Part shown: positions 1 to 11,271 of the stretch, piece by piece
Numbering within the stretch: the first letter of the stretch is position 1
How the letters are laid out: the number at the start of each line of letters is the position of its first letter
DNA from: Oreohelix idahoensis
Taxonomy: Eukaryota; Mollusca; Gastropoda; Stylommatophora; Oreohelicidae
Length of the DNA stretch: 64,000 bases
Assembly: GCA_024509875.1 (NCBI GenBank)
Contig: JAMPIV010000595.1
Span: forward strand, 208,501 to 272,500
Direction: 5' to 3'
The notes under the pieces: generated by a model
The model's database searches: none
What the model saw: the letters and a program-made list of their open reading frames with translations, nothing else
What the model was told of the DNA's origin: nothing
Program-made: the position numbers and the translations under genes

Positions 1-251
1 ATTAATATTATTAGTCTTGTTAAATATCTGTGGGTATATCTATAACCTATTATACCACACTACATATCATAACCCTAGACACTTTACGTAGCCACATTCA
101 TTAAAAAAAATTAAGTGTGAGGTCGTAGTGGTAGCAAGATAGGCCTTCTGACAATTCACAACTACATTTTATCTCAGGAGCCTTCACAGCTGGCCTCATA
201 CAATTACATTTAGTAATATCACCATCATACAATACCATCAACACCACTACA
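1..251 (+). repeat. 5' LTR, 3' portion only
   Basis: This is the end of the 5' LTR; the rest lies outside the window. It ends in CACTACA at 245-251, which pairs as a terminal inverted repeat with TGTAGTG at the start of the 3' LTR (4999). It matches 6611-6861 at 250 of 251 positions. Confidence 0.93.
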
Positions 252-518
252 TATATTGGGGTCTTGTCCAGGGATAATTAGCCCAACAGTAATATTAGGA
301 TCTCCTGGTTGGAGAAATAAAAGTAGGGAAATAAATTGTAAAATTCCCTTTAAAATTAAAAGTGTCCCTGCAGATAAAAGTTGGTGAATCTTCACAGCCA
401 GTAATAATTAATTAGTTAACTGGTTAGTTAGAATTGGTTAGACTATAGTCATAAGAAGTACTTAGTGTATTTACTGGTTAGAGATTTATCTTGTATATTA
501 TTATATTGTCTAAAAAGT
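252..518 (+). other. Leader with candidate primer binding site
   Basis: Untranslated leader between the 5' LTR and the gag start. A TGG-initial segment at about 256-268 (TGGGGTCTTGTCC), five bases after the LTR end, is in the right place for a primer binding site. I could not assign it to a tRNA with confidence. Confidence 0.5.
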
Positions 519-3500
519 ATGGCGGAGCTGGCAAAATTTAGATCAGCTGCTGTGCTCACCGCGAAGGAGATGGGAATGGATGGTCAAATTTTAATTCAAT
601 ACGTAACGGCTGAATGTGATAAATATATTGAACGGGAAGAAAGGAGATTAGAAAAAAGAGGCTGAAAGAAAATTAGAGGCTGAAAGGTTAGCTGAAGAAA
701 AGAGGTTACAAATTGAGGCTGAGACAAAGAGGCTGCAGATTGAGGCAGAAGAAAAACGACAGCAAAGGGAGGCAGAAGAAAAACGACAGCAAAGGGAGGC
801 AGAAGAAAAAAGGTTGACTGCCGAAAGGGAGGCAGAAGATAGAAGGTTGCAGAGGGAGCACGAATTACGACTAAGGGAGCTGGAATTACAAGGCCCGGCT
901 CCTGAAAATGGTGCCAGCCCTTTTGCCTCAGATGCTACGCCCAGTATGGGAGCCTCAAACTCCGCTATGGGGTTTCATTTAGACCATTTTGTTGAAAATG
1001 ACGATGACATAGAGGGGTACCTAGGACGTTTTGAGTTATTAGCTACTACATATGGGTTAGAGAGAGAGAGGTGGAGCTTAAAGCTATCACAGGGATTGAG
1101 AGGTACTTCTTATGAAGTATTTGCCAAAATGAACAGGGAAGACCAAGACAATTATGACATGTTAAAGCAGGCTTTGTTATTAAGGTACGAGAAGAATGGT
1201 GAATTTTATCGTAAGAAATTTAGAAATGCCAAACTGTTGTCTGGGGAGACATACCACCAATTCTCTGCTAGACTAGAAACCTATTTGGAGAAATGGACGG
1301 CTCTGGGGAAGACCCAAGATCTTAAGGAAATGATCATGATTGAGCAATTGAGAGAGTCCATGGCTCCAGACATGAGAAAATTTCTCATGGAACAAGGTGC
1401 AGAGAAGTTGGGGGAAATTTTAAATGTTGCTGAGAGGTATCAGGCAGCCCAGGCAGAGGTAAGTGGTGCTAAGAAGAAGCACATAGACAATTTTAAAGCT
1501 CCACAGCAATTTAATAAATTTGATAATAGAGAGCAGGGAAATAAAGGTAGGACAAACTTTGAGCGGCCAAGAAATGACTATCGCGACAGAAACTCACAGT
1601 TCAATGACCAAAAGTTCAATGAAAGAAAACCGTTGAACCAAGGAAAAAGATGGTGTAAATGGTGCAAGAAGGATAACCATAACACCGAATTTTGTAGAAG
1701 GAAACCTTCAAACATTGCTGCAATGAAGTCGGGGACGCAAAGATTAAAGGTTAATCCTAAGGAGCAACAGGAACCCTATCACCCCCCAGTTTGTGAGGAT
1801 GTTATTTGTAATGGGGTCACCATAAGGTGCCTTTATGATACAGGTTTGGATTATGATTCAGTTGTGAAGTCTAGTCTAGTGGACCCAAGTCAGTATACCA
1901 CAGAAACAGTGGAAATACAAGGGGCGACTAAGGACATACCACTCATGACACTTCCCATCGCAAGGATAACGGTGAAAACTCGCTATGTGGAAGGAGAAAT
2001 CAGAGCAGCAGTGATAGATGAACCAATCTACCCTCTGATATTGGGGTGTAGATACGTCTTCTTGGGGAATCCCGAGAAACCTGTGATCATGGCGACAGTG
2101 CAGACCAGGTCACAGAAGAAGGAGGAAGAAGGTGAACCTATAAATGCTCATCCAGAGGAGATGAGGAAGGCGCAGGCTGAGGATAGGACACTCAAGCCCT
2201 GTTTTAAAAAATTGCCCAAATGCCACACACCTCCGAGTAAGGGGGAATATTTCATGAAGAACAAACTCTTATACAGGAAGGCCGGAACTGGAACAAATGG
2301 TCACAACCAGCTGGTTCTTCCCACTTCATATAGAGATAAAGTGATGGAACTCGGGCATGCGATTCCCTTCAGTGGTCACATGGGGATCAGCGCCACAGGA
2401 CAGCGTATAGCTTGTCATTACTTCTGGCCAGGGATAACGGAGGATATAAAAAGATATGTCAACTCCTGCCCAGAATGTCAAAGGGTAGCTCCAAAGCACT
2501 GGACTGCTCCTGCAACTCTAGGGGAAATGCCCATAGTGGGAACACCTTTTGAGAGGGTTGCAGTGGATATTGTAGGACCTCTCACTCGGACCAAGAGGAG
2601 GAACAGTTACATCCTTACTCTGGTGGACACTTGTTCTATGTGGGGAGAGGCGGTAGCCCTGCCATCAATTGATTCAAAACATGTAGCAGAGGCACTACTT
2701 ACAATATTTACCCGATTAGGATTCCCGCATCAAATCTTGACGGATAATGGTTCTCAGTTCAAGGGGAAACTAACGGAAGAAGTTTTTAAGCTATTTCAAG
2801 CCAGGCACTTTCATTGTAGTCCGTACCATCCACAAGGGAACGGCCAGGTAGAGAGGTTCAACGGGACTCTCATTTCTATCCTGAGAAAGCTGGCACACGA
2901 AAAACCGGATCTGTGGGATCAATTCCTGCCCGCCGCATTGTTTGCGTACCGGGAGGTACCACATAGTTCAACCGGGATGGCTCCCGCAACTCTGCTATTT
3001 GGGAGGCCAATAAAAGGTCCTTTAGAAGCTTTATTAAGGACATGGACAGATGAGAAGGCGGAAGAGACTGTTACCTCATCGTATCAATACGTGAACGAAC
3101 TGACCACTCGTTTGAAAGCTGGATGGAAACTGGCAAATGATAATTTGAAACAAGCCAGGAAGAAACATGCAGCATATTTTAATAGGAAGGCAAAGGACAG
3201 GGAACTGGCAGTCGGAGAGAAGGTGCTGCTTCTACTACCCGGAAGCCAGAATAAATTACAAATTGGTTGGCAAGGTCCATATACGGTTCTAGAGAAGGTG
3301 TCTAGAACAAACTATAAAATTGACAAAAAGGGGAAGGAGAAAGTTTATCATGTAAACCTGTTAAAAAAGTATCTGGACAGACCACTCCAGGAAAGCACCC
3401 CCTTATTGACCTTGGCTATTGCAACCCAGATGCAAAAAGAACCACTCACCTCACATGAATACCCATTACATCCTTGTGAAACCGCAGCACAGGTAAAAGT

Positions 3501-4911
3501 CAGTAAGCACCTGACTAAAAACCAGAGGGAGAGAGTTCAACAAGTTCTGGAGGAACATACAGATGTATTAACAGATAAACCAGGCCATACAAATTTGCTA
3601 CAGTATGACATGAAACTGGTAGACTCAAACCCAATCTGTATGAGAGCCTATTCTATTCCGTTCGCGAAGGAGAAGGCATTGAAGGAAGAAATAGAGTATT
3701 TGTTGAAGGAGGGGATTATTTCGCACAGTGAATCATCTTTTAGTTCTAGTGTCGTTTTGTTGAGAAAACCGTCTGGGGAACACAGACTGTGCATAGATTA
3801 CAGGAAACTGAATGCTGTCACAGAAGGACAAGTGGATCCATTACCAGACACAAAACAGTTATTTGCCAGACTGAACAAGGCAAAATACTTTTCAAAAGTG
3901 GATCTTAGTAAAGGCTATTACCAGATCCCAGTGAAGCCTGAAGTGAGACCTTATTTGGCTTTTAGCACTTCGGATGGACATTATGAATTCAATATGCTAC
4001 CATTCGGACTGAAAAATGCTCCGAGTGTGTTTTCAAGGATGATGCGCAAATTGTTGGATCCCCTGAATAACCCATGTATCACAAATTTCATGGATGATAT
4101 TCTCGTCGCCACCGAGACATTTGAAGAACACATTGAAGCTCTAGAGATGTTGTTTGATAGGCTTCGGGAGGCGAACTTAACTGCTAGGCCAACAAAATGT
4201 TGTATTGGATGCAAAGAGTTGGAATTCTTGGGACACACTGTATATCAGGGTAATATGACCCCTGATCCTAAGAACTTGGAAAAACTGCAGAGAGCACCTA
4301 GGCCACAAACAAAAAAGGACGTGCGATCATTCGTGTCGTTATGCGGATTTTATCAGAAATACATCAAAAATTTTAACGCTATATGTGCTCCTCTGACTGA
4401 TTTGACTCGCAAGGGACTTCCAGATAAAATTATTTGGACTGCACAATGTGAACTAGCGTTCCAAGAGTTAAAGGAAAAACTCACTAGCAAGCCTATTCTC
4501 AAACTGCCTGATTTGACACAGGACTTTGTCTTAAGAACCGATGCAAGTAATGTAGGACTCGGAGGGGCTTTGTTGCAAAGATCAGCTTCACCTGATGGGG
4601 AACTTAAACCAGTCGCTTATGCAAGCCGCAAATTGAATAAGGCGGAACAAGGATACTCCACAAGCGAAAAAGAATGTTTAGCATTAATCTGGGCAATAAA
4701 GAAGTTTCAAATCTATCTGTATGGTAGGACTTTTGTGGTGGAGACGGACCATCAGCCTCTCGTGTTCTTGTCTCAGGCTAAGCATGAAAACGCAAGATTG
4801 CTGAGGTGGTCTTTGTTGCTTCAACCTTATCAGTTTAGTATCCAATATATCCCAGGCAAATTGAATGTCGGTGCAGATTTCCTCAGTCGGCACCCCTGTG
4901 ATCAAAATTAG
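519..4911 (+). CDS. Gag-Pol of Gmr1-like element (gag-PR-IN-RT-RH), one frameshift
   Basis: Polyprotein for particle formation, cDNA synthesis and integration. The frame opens at ATG 519, reaches TGA at 663-665, and continues one frame over from 652 to 4911; the crossing lies in 652-662, beside an A6 run (652-657). Domains in order: E/K/R-rich coiled coil (to about 890); gag; CX2CX4HX4C knuckle (1654-1695); aspartic protease with DTG at about 1837 followed by Leu-Asp rather than the usual Ala/Ser; HHCC integrase zinc domain (2350-2480); integrase core with AVDIVGP (2560), LTDNGS (2737) and GNGQVE, with exactly 35 residues between D and E; GPY module (about 3265); RT with YRKLN and FMDDI (about 4090); RNase H with RTDAS, the Glu of SEKE, ETDHQ and a final GADFLSR. 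Translation ends just after RNase H with no second integrase. Apart from the frameshift, all catalytic motifs I looked for are present. Confidence 0.9.
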
Positions 4912-4998
4912 AGTAGTGGCAGACGTGAGGAGTAATTTTACCTATGTGTATCGCTGGTTTTGAAACTTGCCATAGGCATGTTTTCAAGTGGGGAGATG
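4912..4998 (+). promoter_or_regulatory. 3' untranslated spacer with polypurine tract
   Basis: An 87-bp spacer between the Pol stop and the 3' LTR. GTGGGGAGA at about 4989-4997 is the plus-strand priming polypurine tract, directly against the LTR. CCTATG and CATAGG, about 24 bases apart within the spacer, could form a weak hairpin. Confidence 0.75.
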
Positions 4999-6861
4999 TG
5001 TAGTGAAATTGACAGAGATACAACGGTAAAATACATCCAAAGATAACATTTAAGGATAAAAACATAATGCGTAGGCTGCGAATAGTACATGATCGCCTAG
5101 ACCGCGGGTCATCATCCTCCATAATAATTGACTTGCTAGACAGGAGGGGAACGGCGGATCAAAAAGGAAAAAAAATATGACTGGAAAGATTGCGTGAGAC
5201 TAGAAAGGCTAAGGAGACGCAATAGGGGGGGGGGGGGGGGGGGGGGGGGGAAACGGAGAAAAGTCACGTTTCCCAAGTTGACATAAAAAGTAAGCAACTC
5301 GACAGAAGGGACCATAGATATGTTACGCCACAGTCATTTATTGGACGCTTTTGCGCGATACCAAGCCCTTGATTTGAATTCAGCGGCTAAACGCAGATGT
5401 TAGGAATATTACAAAAATTAAAAAGTACTTTTTTTCTTAATATTAATGTTAGGAATATAAAAATTAGCTGGCCGGATGGCCTATTCTGAGCAGTGAACTA
5501 ATATGGTCTTAATTTTACAGACGGATAGATAATATTGAAGATAATGACAAAAGACAATGTTGTTCACATCATCGACAGACTGTATTGAATCTAAAAGTGT
5601 CGCTATTTGCAAAAAAAAAAAAACACGACCTCGAGACGCAGGTGTTCAAATCTACGTAGTATGGAAGAGAAGGGATATTTGTGGTGGCTGTGTCTAAAAA
5701 TAACTTTTAACGACAAAATTTTGGAGGGGAGAGAAAGGTTAGTTCAAAAATCAAGTACATTTTGTAGAAACACAAGTAGAGACGGACAGACTAACAGATA
5801 AACATCCATACTTGACTGAAGCATGACTGAAATGACTTTAGTGTAGGAAATTTGAAATTCAAATAAACCTAGGCAGTGATTGGCCACAGACAAGCATATT
5901 GTCGGCGCTTAGACGCGGATTTGGGGTCATTTCTCAATAGTTGTTCAGTGATAGACACAGATTTTAAAGTGTGGTGATTTCCATATGAAAGAAAGTGTAA
6001 GAAATTTAGGGACGCCATACTATAGCCAGCAGCTCAGCTGAGTTTTGCTAGCAATTCTGTGTTATTTATTCATAATCTGAGCTGTGAGTTTCTGTTGTCA
6101 ACAAAGCAGTGTCTATTCAGTTGGTGACTTTACTCGAGTGTATCTGTGCAGTACTTGTGACAGAGACCACCATTATTGCCCGCCAGCACGGAGAGGTGGG
6201 ACCACCTGATTTCAGCACCAGAGCTACAACTACAAGATGAGTGAGCCTCTGGTCTGCTGGACATTCACCAACGCTGTGTAGTTACTAATACCCCCATAAA
6301 AATTCCCACCATTTTCTGGACACTGTGTAGTCAATATAGACAGGTGTGATGAGGCCACCCCAACAGCACAAACATTAACTATCCTCCCAAGTAGATGACT
6401 ACTAGAACATTTTAATAAAACTAACTAGTATAGTACATATATATGTACACTATTGCATTTATGATATAATATTCCATGCATTTCTTTCATAATCTCTAAA
6501 TCCTTTTAAGTTCTGGTCAACCTAAAAAATTGATCCAGAACAAAATAAATGTAATATAATTTTATCAAAAATTTTACACACGTGAGTTAGTTCAGTGTAT
6601 TTTAACATTTATTAATATTATTAGTCTTGTTAAATATCTGTGGGTATATCTATAACCTATTATACCACACTACATATCATAACCCTAGACACTTTACGTA
6701 GCCACATTCATTAAAAAAAATTAAGTGTGAGGTCGTAGTGGTAGCAAGAAAGGCCTTCTGACAATTCACAACTACATTTTATCTCAGGAGCCTTCACAGC
6801 TGGCCTCATACAATTACATTTAGTAATATCACCATCATACAATACCATCAACACCACTACA
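4999..6861 (+). repeat. 3' LTR of Gmr1-like element (1,863 bp)
   Basis: It starts TGTAGTG after the polypurine tract and ends CACTACA, giving a 7-bp terminal inverted repeat. Its last 251 bases match the window start. It is long for an LTR and contains a run of 26 G at 5225-5250. No long coding frame is convincing within it. Confidence 0.88.
5225..5250 (+). repeat. Poly-G tract (26 G)
   Basis: Uninterrupted G26 inside the 3' LTR. It is a candidate four-stranded DNA former and a replication-slippage site; its true length may be misassembled. Confidence 0.9.
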
Positions 6862-8176
6862 CTGGACACACAGATGTCATAGAACATGACATCATACTTA
6901 CTGATCGTAATCCGATCAGAGTAAGACCATACCCAATACCTATTCATTTTCAAGCACAAGTCGAGAAAGAATTGGATGAAATGATTCAACTGCAAATAAT
7001 TGAACCATCCACTTCAGCTTATTCTTCGTCGATAGTTATTGCTCGAAAGAAAGACAATAACATACGTCTTTGCGTTGACTATCGCAAATTAAATCAAGTT
7101 ACGAAGTTCGATGCTGAACCTATGCCATTATTAGATGATCTACTTATTAGACTTTCTAAAGCTAAATTCTTTACTAAACTAGACTTGTCGAAAGGTTATT
7201 GGCAAGTCCCACTGACGGAACACGCCAAACCTCTCACTGCTTTTTCGACACCTAGGGGTCTGTTTCAATGGAATTTTATGCCTTTCGGGCTTATGAACGC
7301 CCCAGCGACTTTCGTGCGCATGATGCGACGAATTCTATCAGATCGTGCAGATGTCATCGCATATTTAGACGACATCTGTCTTTCAGCGATACTTGGGAAG
7401 AACACTATTTGGGTCTAAAGGAATTGCTATCTACTCTACGTGAGCATAGTTTGACTGCAAAACCCTCTAAAGCTTTTGTTGGGTTTAGTGAAATTTCCTT
7501 CCTAGGTCATCGAGTTGGTCATGGTCTGTTGAAGACAGAGGACCAAAACATTTCGAAGATATTAAATATCTCGGTTCCGAAGACAAAAAAGCAAGTGCGT
7601 AGTCTCTTGGGATTGATACAATTCTATGGAAGATTCACTGAGAATCTGTCCTCCATAATGACACCACTTTCATCGTTATTGAAAAAAGGTTCTCCTAATA
7701 TGGTGCGTTGGTCCCAGGAATGCCAATCTTCATTGTATCAGGTTACGAATTTGTTCTCATCTCATCCTATCTTAAGACTACCAACGATTGATAAGACTTT
7801 TGTTCTTCGTAGTGATGCCTCTTCCACTGGGATTGGAGCGTCACTAATGCAGGAATATTCAGGAACTCTGCATCCTGTAATGTATATTTCTAGGAAGCTA
7901 AATGCGGCAGAAAGGAATTACTCGGTTTTAGACCGTGAATTGTTGGCTATGGTTTGGTCCATTCTTAAGCTACAAAGGTTCCTTCTGGGCGCGCATTTCT
8001 TTATGGAAACCGACCAAAAAGCTCTTACGGCTATGCAAAGTAAGGATTTGAAGAGCTCGAGATCTACTCGTTATGCTATTGCTCTTCAGCCTTTCCATTT
8101 CACGGTGCGAGCTATCCGTGGTTCGGATAATGTGATGGCGGACATATTGTCCAGATGCCCACATGATTCCAGTTAA
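6862..8176 (+). pseudogene. RT-RNase H of a second LTR retrotransposon, interrupted and frameshifted
   Basis: The frame is already open at 6861, exactly where the Gmr1-like LTR ends, so the 5' part of this gene lies beyond the inserted element. It reads through RT: YRKLN (about 7080), DLSKGYW, MPFGLMNAP and YLDDI (about 7365). A one-base frameshift near 7375-7390, just after YLDDI, moves the frame to that ending at 8176. The second part has the RT thumb/connection (SFLGHRV), then RNase H with RSDAS, DRELLA, ETDQKA and a final DILSRCP. The protein ends right after RNase H and no integrase follows before the polypurine tract, so integrase must be upstream or absent. This suggests another Gmr1-type order, about half identical by eye to the first element in RT. 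Confidence 0.88.
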
Positions 8177-9790
8177 ATCTTGTGTCCTAGTTTTTCCTGA
8201 TACACTTTCGGACTTAGGTCTGTCCTTAATATCCTAATATGTTGTAATACAAATGTATTTGGATGATGTTTAGATAATTTAACAAATTTCATTTTGTCCA
8301 TCCATCAGTGATATGTTGCTAATATAGCATTGTAATTCATGACATTTGTATATTGCTATAATTATGGTATTTAGTAATGATTGATATATGATTGGTATTG
8401 CCAGCAACTTAGGTTTCTTTAATGGTACCCCCTTAGTTTGTTTGGCTTAAAGGAGATATTTTCTCCTATGTTGGGAGATGATTTGTATCCTCTTCAGACG
8501 CTTTGTTTATGCGTCTATTGTACCTGATATTAGGTTCATTTTTTCATGAGCACATAAGTGATACTTGTGCAATCTTGCTCATGGACATATTAAAAAAAAA
8601 TTTCATTTTTTTTTTACAGGGGGGTGGTAGTAATATGTTGCTGTCATTTTTGACGGAGTCATCTGTCAAGTTATTTGCTTATGTTTTTATCATAAGAATA
8701 ATTGTGTCTTTACCTGCGATGTCAGGTTGATTAGGGGTTGTCTTCCCTTGTTTATTCATTCATTGTGTTTGACCTTTAGGGTCAAAGGTAGACAGTTCGG
8801 GCGTATGCCCATGGGCAGGTTTTTTTTTAAGCGGGAGTTGAGTTAGACTTCCGGCAAGCCGGGAAGTGTCCTGGTTTCTGAAGGGACGAGAGTCCATTGT
8901 GTTTTTCGGGAAGAATCTTCGAAGTGACTGCACTGGCAGTTTTCCCCAGTGAATCTCTGTGCGTTGGAATGACAGCAGAGTTCCTTGTTAAGTTCTGTGG
9001 ACTCGGTTACAGGTAATACCGACTTTTTCCATTACTATGCTTTCGGTAGCAGAACATGTTAGAAGATTGCCTAGTCTGTGAACTGCAGCTCACCGGTCCT
9101 CCATTACAGAACATATATGTTGTGCTCGAGGTAGCCATCCAAGACTATTAGTCTTTATATTGTCCAGAAATCCAGTGACGAAGATATATTGTGGGAACCG
9201 CAGATTGGCGGAATTTATGTCTACAATAAGCATTACTGCAGGGTTGATGGTAACCTGCTTATCAGAAGTACACAGCCGACGTCAGAACGAGGCCTGTGTT
9301 TTCGGCTATTATACTACAGCCTGATAATGTGCAATTGGCGGGGAATGCCAAGTTGCACCTATGTGTCAAAGTGATTAAGGGATCTGACGCGTTTAGTCAG
9401 TAATCCCAGGGCGACGCCACGAACTGTCCTTATTGAAGAACATTGTATTGACCATGCACGAATATTCAAATGTTTACAAGCTTGCTGAATGCCTAATGTA
9501 TACCTATCGATTTCCGGTCAGCATGACCTTGTTACACTGACTGTTCCTGTTGATACCATGTGTGTTCTCGTCAATAAATGTTTTGAAACGTGTCTGCAGT
9601 GTCCAAGCATCCTTGACTACTGAATGTGAGTGTATGGGTTGCAAGGTCTACATACATAAGAGCCTAAACACATTCGCGCCTTCATTCGCACCCACACTCA
9701 GTTCATCATCCGCTCGCACTACACACCTAACAATATGTATACTGTCTTGGGCCAGTGATCACCTCAACAAGAGAAAAAGTAGTTACAGTG
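8177..9790 (+). mobile_element. 3' noncoding region and putative 3' LTR of the second element
   Basis: No coding sequence. CATGAGCA at 8545-8552 and TGCTCATG at 8576-8583 form a perfect inverted repeat, followed by A9 and T9 tracts and then ACAGGGGGGTGG at about 8616-8627, a good polypurine tract. An LTR probably begins at TGTTGCTG near 8635. AATAAA at about 9573 is a possible polyadenylation signal. The second LTR is outside the window, so the LTR end is a guess (before about 9800). Confidence 0.55.
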
Positions 9791-9799
9791 GTGCACTCT

Positions 9800-9960
9800 G
9801 ATAGAATCATTCCTGTCTATCTCTTGATGTTATCTTCCCACTTATAGCGCTGTCTTCCCCTTGCACGTTTGCCTTCACCTCTCCCTTCTATTTTGGTCTT
9901 CTGCAAGGTGTTATGCCTTTTTATGTGGCCAAAGTATTTTAGCTGCCGAACTTTGATCGT
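9800..9960 (-). pseudogene. Fragment of RTE/L2-type reverse transcriptase C-terminus
   Basis: Minus-strand translation gives a stretch like KYFGHIKRH, then EGRGEGKRARGRQR, then KWEDN. This is the pattern of the far C-terminus of many animal non-LTR reverse transcriptases (FGHI, GK.EGKR.RGRPR, W.D). It is too short to be functional, and the hAT element at 9965 abuts it. Confidence 0.65.
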
Positions 9961-9964
9961 AGAA

Positions 9965-10321
9965 CAGCGTTTCTCAAAATTTTTGGCCTCAGGACTCCTA
10001 TCCCTCTTAAAAATTATTGAGGACCCCTAGGAGCTTTTGTTAATGTTGTTTATACCGTGAGAGAATGTGAGTGAAAGTACTTAACTACAATTCCAGACTA
10101 CTCGGTCTTTTATATTTGGACATACGCCCTAATTTAACCAACGGATCCTGTGTCTAGGTTTAAAGGAGCACGCTTCGCCAAAACGATGCACGTGTTAAAT
10201 TTAAAAAAAAAATGGCAAATAACATCTTAGATTATTATAAAAATAGTTTTGACCTTGCAGGCCCCATGAAAGGGTCTCGAGGACCTCCAGGGGTTCGCAG
10301 ACCACACTTTGAGAACCGCTG
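9965..10321. mobile_element. Non-autonomous hAT-type DNA transposon (357 bp)
   Basis: The left end, starting CAGCGTTTCTCAAA, and the reverse complement of the right end, starting CAGCGGTTCTCAAA, form a terminal inverted repeat of the widespread CAGNGGTTCTCAAA hAT type. Flanking octamers TCGTAGAA (9957-9964) and TTGTAGAC (10322-10329) match at 6 of 8 positions, as expected for an aged 8-bp target duplication. There is no transposase frame. An internal block (about 10105-10190) recurs twice near 40.4-40.6 kb. Confidence 0.75.
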
Positions 10322-10538
10322 TTGTAGACGTTCGACGCTCTCCAAAATGGAACACGTCAGGTAGATTACACGTGCTTCTTAGACAAGATAAAAACCGTGT
10401 GTTAAGTAGACCAGATGTGCTCAATAAAATTGATAAACACGCGGATCAATCAGATCCTATCTGCTTCTTAGAAACCGTAAACAGGAGTCAAGTAGATCAG
10501 ATGTGCTCAGAGAAAAATAAATGACACTTAGATCACTC
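10322..10538 (+). repeat. Degenerate minisatellite, left part
   Basis: Diverged copies of the TAGATCAGATG core of the array at 11401-11690, for example near 10408, 10444 and 10493. The LINE tail at 10540 splits this stretch from the regular array. Confidence 0.7.
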
Positions 10539-10539
10539 T

Positions 10540-11271
10540 ATGGCAATTGCCACTGGAAAATATTGCAATAACTTCTGTGCTGAAGTAGAAGCCCTGAAAC
10601 AGGCAGCTGAAACTCTTATTGAATGCAAAGCACAGGCAGAAAAACAGATAGTAATCTTTTCAGATGCCCTCTCAATAATATCAGCGCTGAAGAGCCACCA
10701 AACTAAAGGATTGAAAGATCTGATAATCTCCCTTGAAAGACTAGCCGAATGCTTCAAGAAGTGCACTATCCAGTGGATACCAGCCCATTGCAACATACCA
10801 GGAAATGAGGAGGCAGATAGACTTGCTAAGGAAGGAGTTGCCTTACAACAAAATGATATAGAGACAACTTACGCAACGGCAAAGACTACTATAAAGGCTA
10901 CATTCAAGTCCAAATGGGAAAGAGAGCACCCGGGACATTTGAAAAATGATGCATATCATCAACTATCCAGGAAAGAACAGGTCATCATTTTTCGGCTACG
11001 GACTGGACACAACAGATTGAGATACCATCTGTACCACAAATACAAAATTGGTGCAACAGATCTCTGCAGCTGCGGTACCAGCCCAATGACAGTCGAACAC
11101 CTGCTGCAATACTGCCCAACCTACAGTAATGAACGGAGTTGCATATGGCAACAACCCACTTCTGTCAACGAAAAACTGTTTGGAGATGTTGGGAGCCTTG
11201 GGTTGATACTGCCTTTATTAGAGTCATAAATGTGGAAGTCTGAAGGCGAACGAGGAAGAAGAAGAAGAAGA
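10540..11271 (+). pseudogene. 5'-truncated LINE: RNase H and C-terminal zinc motif
   Basis: A 229-codon open frame to 11229 without a convincing native start. It carries part of an RNase H domain: Glu of AEVEAL, Asp of FSDALS, and PAHCNIPGNEEAD with the last catalytic residues; the segment with the first Asp (usually YTDGS) is missing. A cysteine/histidine motif typical of I-superfamily LINE C-termini follows (CSCG, EHLLQYCPTY). The short 3' end finishes in a GAA-rich tail (about 11253-11271). This is a classic dead-on-arrival 5'-truncated insertion, lying inside the minisatellite. Confidence 0.85.

Larger units (their letters stand above)
1..6861 (+). mobile_element. Gmr1-like LTR retrotransposon (IN before RT), 5' end cut by window
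   Basis: Bases 1-251 repeat at 6611-6861 with one mismatch (147 versus 6757), so they are the 3' parts of two LTRs flanking an internal region of about 4.7 kb. The single long frame carries gag, zinc knuckle, protease, integrase, reverse transcriptase and RNase H in that order. Integrase upstream of RT is the hallmark of the Gmr1-like group of Ty3/Gypsy elements; ordinary Ty3/Gypsy elements have it after RNase H. The near identity of the LTRs means a recent insertion. The element interrupts another LTR retrotransposon, whose RT frame resumes at 6861. Confidence 0.92.

Noticed and set aside
652..662. Programmed frameshift between gag start and the rest of Gmr1-like Gag-Pol
   Set aside because: The shift lies inside a coiled coil of Gag, not between Gag and Pol, and beside an A6 run; an indel or assembly error is simpler.
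5607..5801. Small ORF in the Gmr1-like 3' LTR
   Set aside because: Starts in an A run, low complexity, no similarity recognised.
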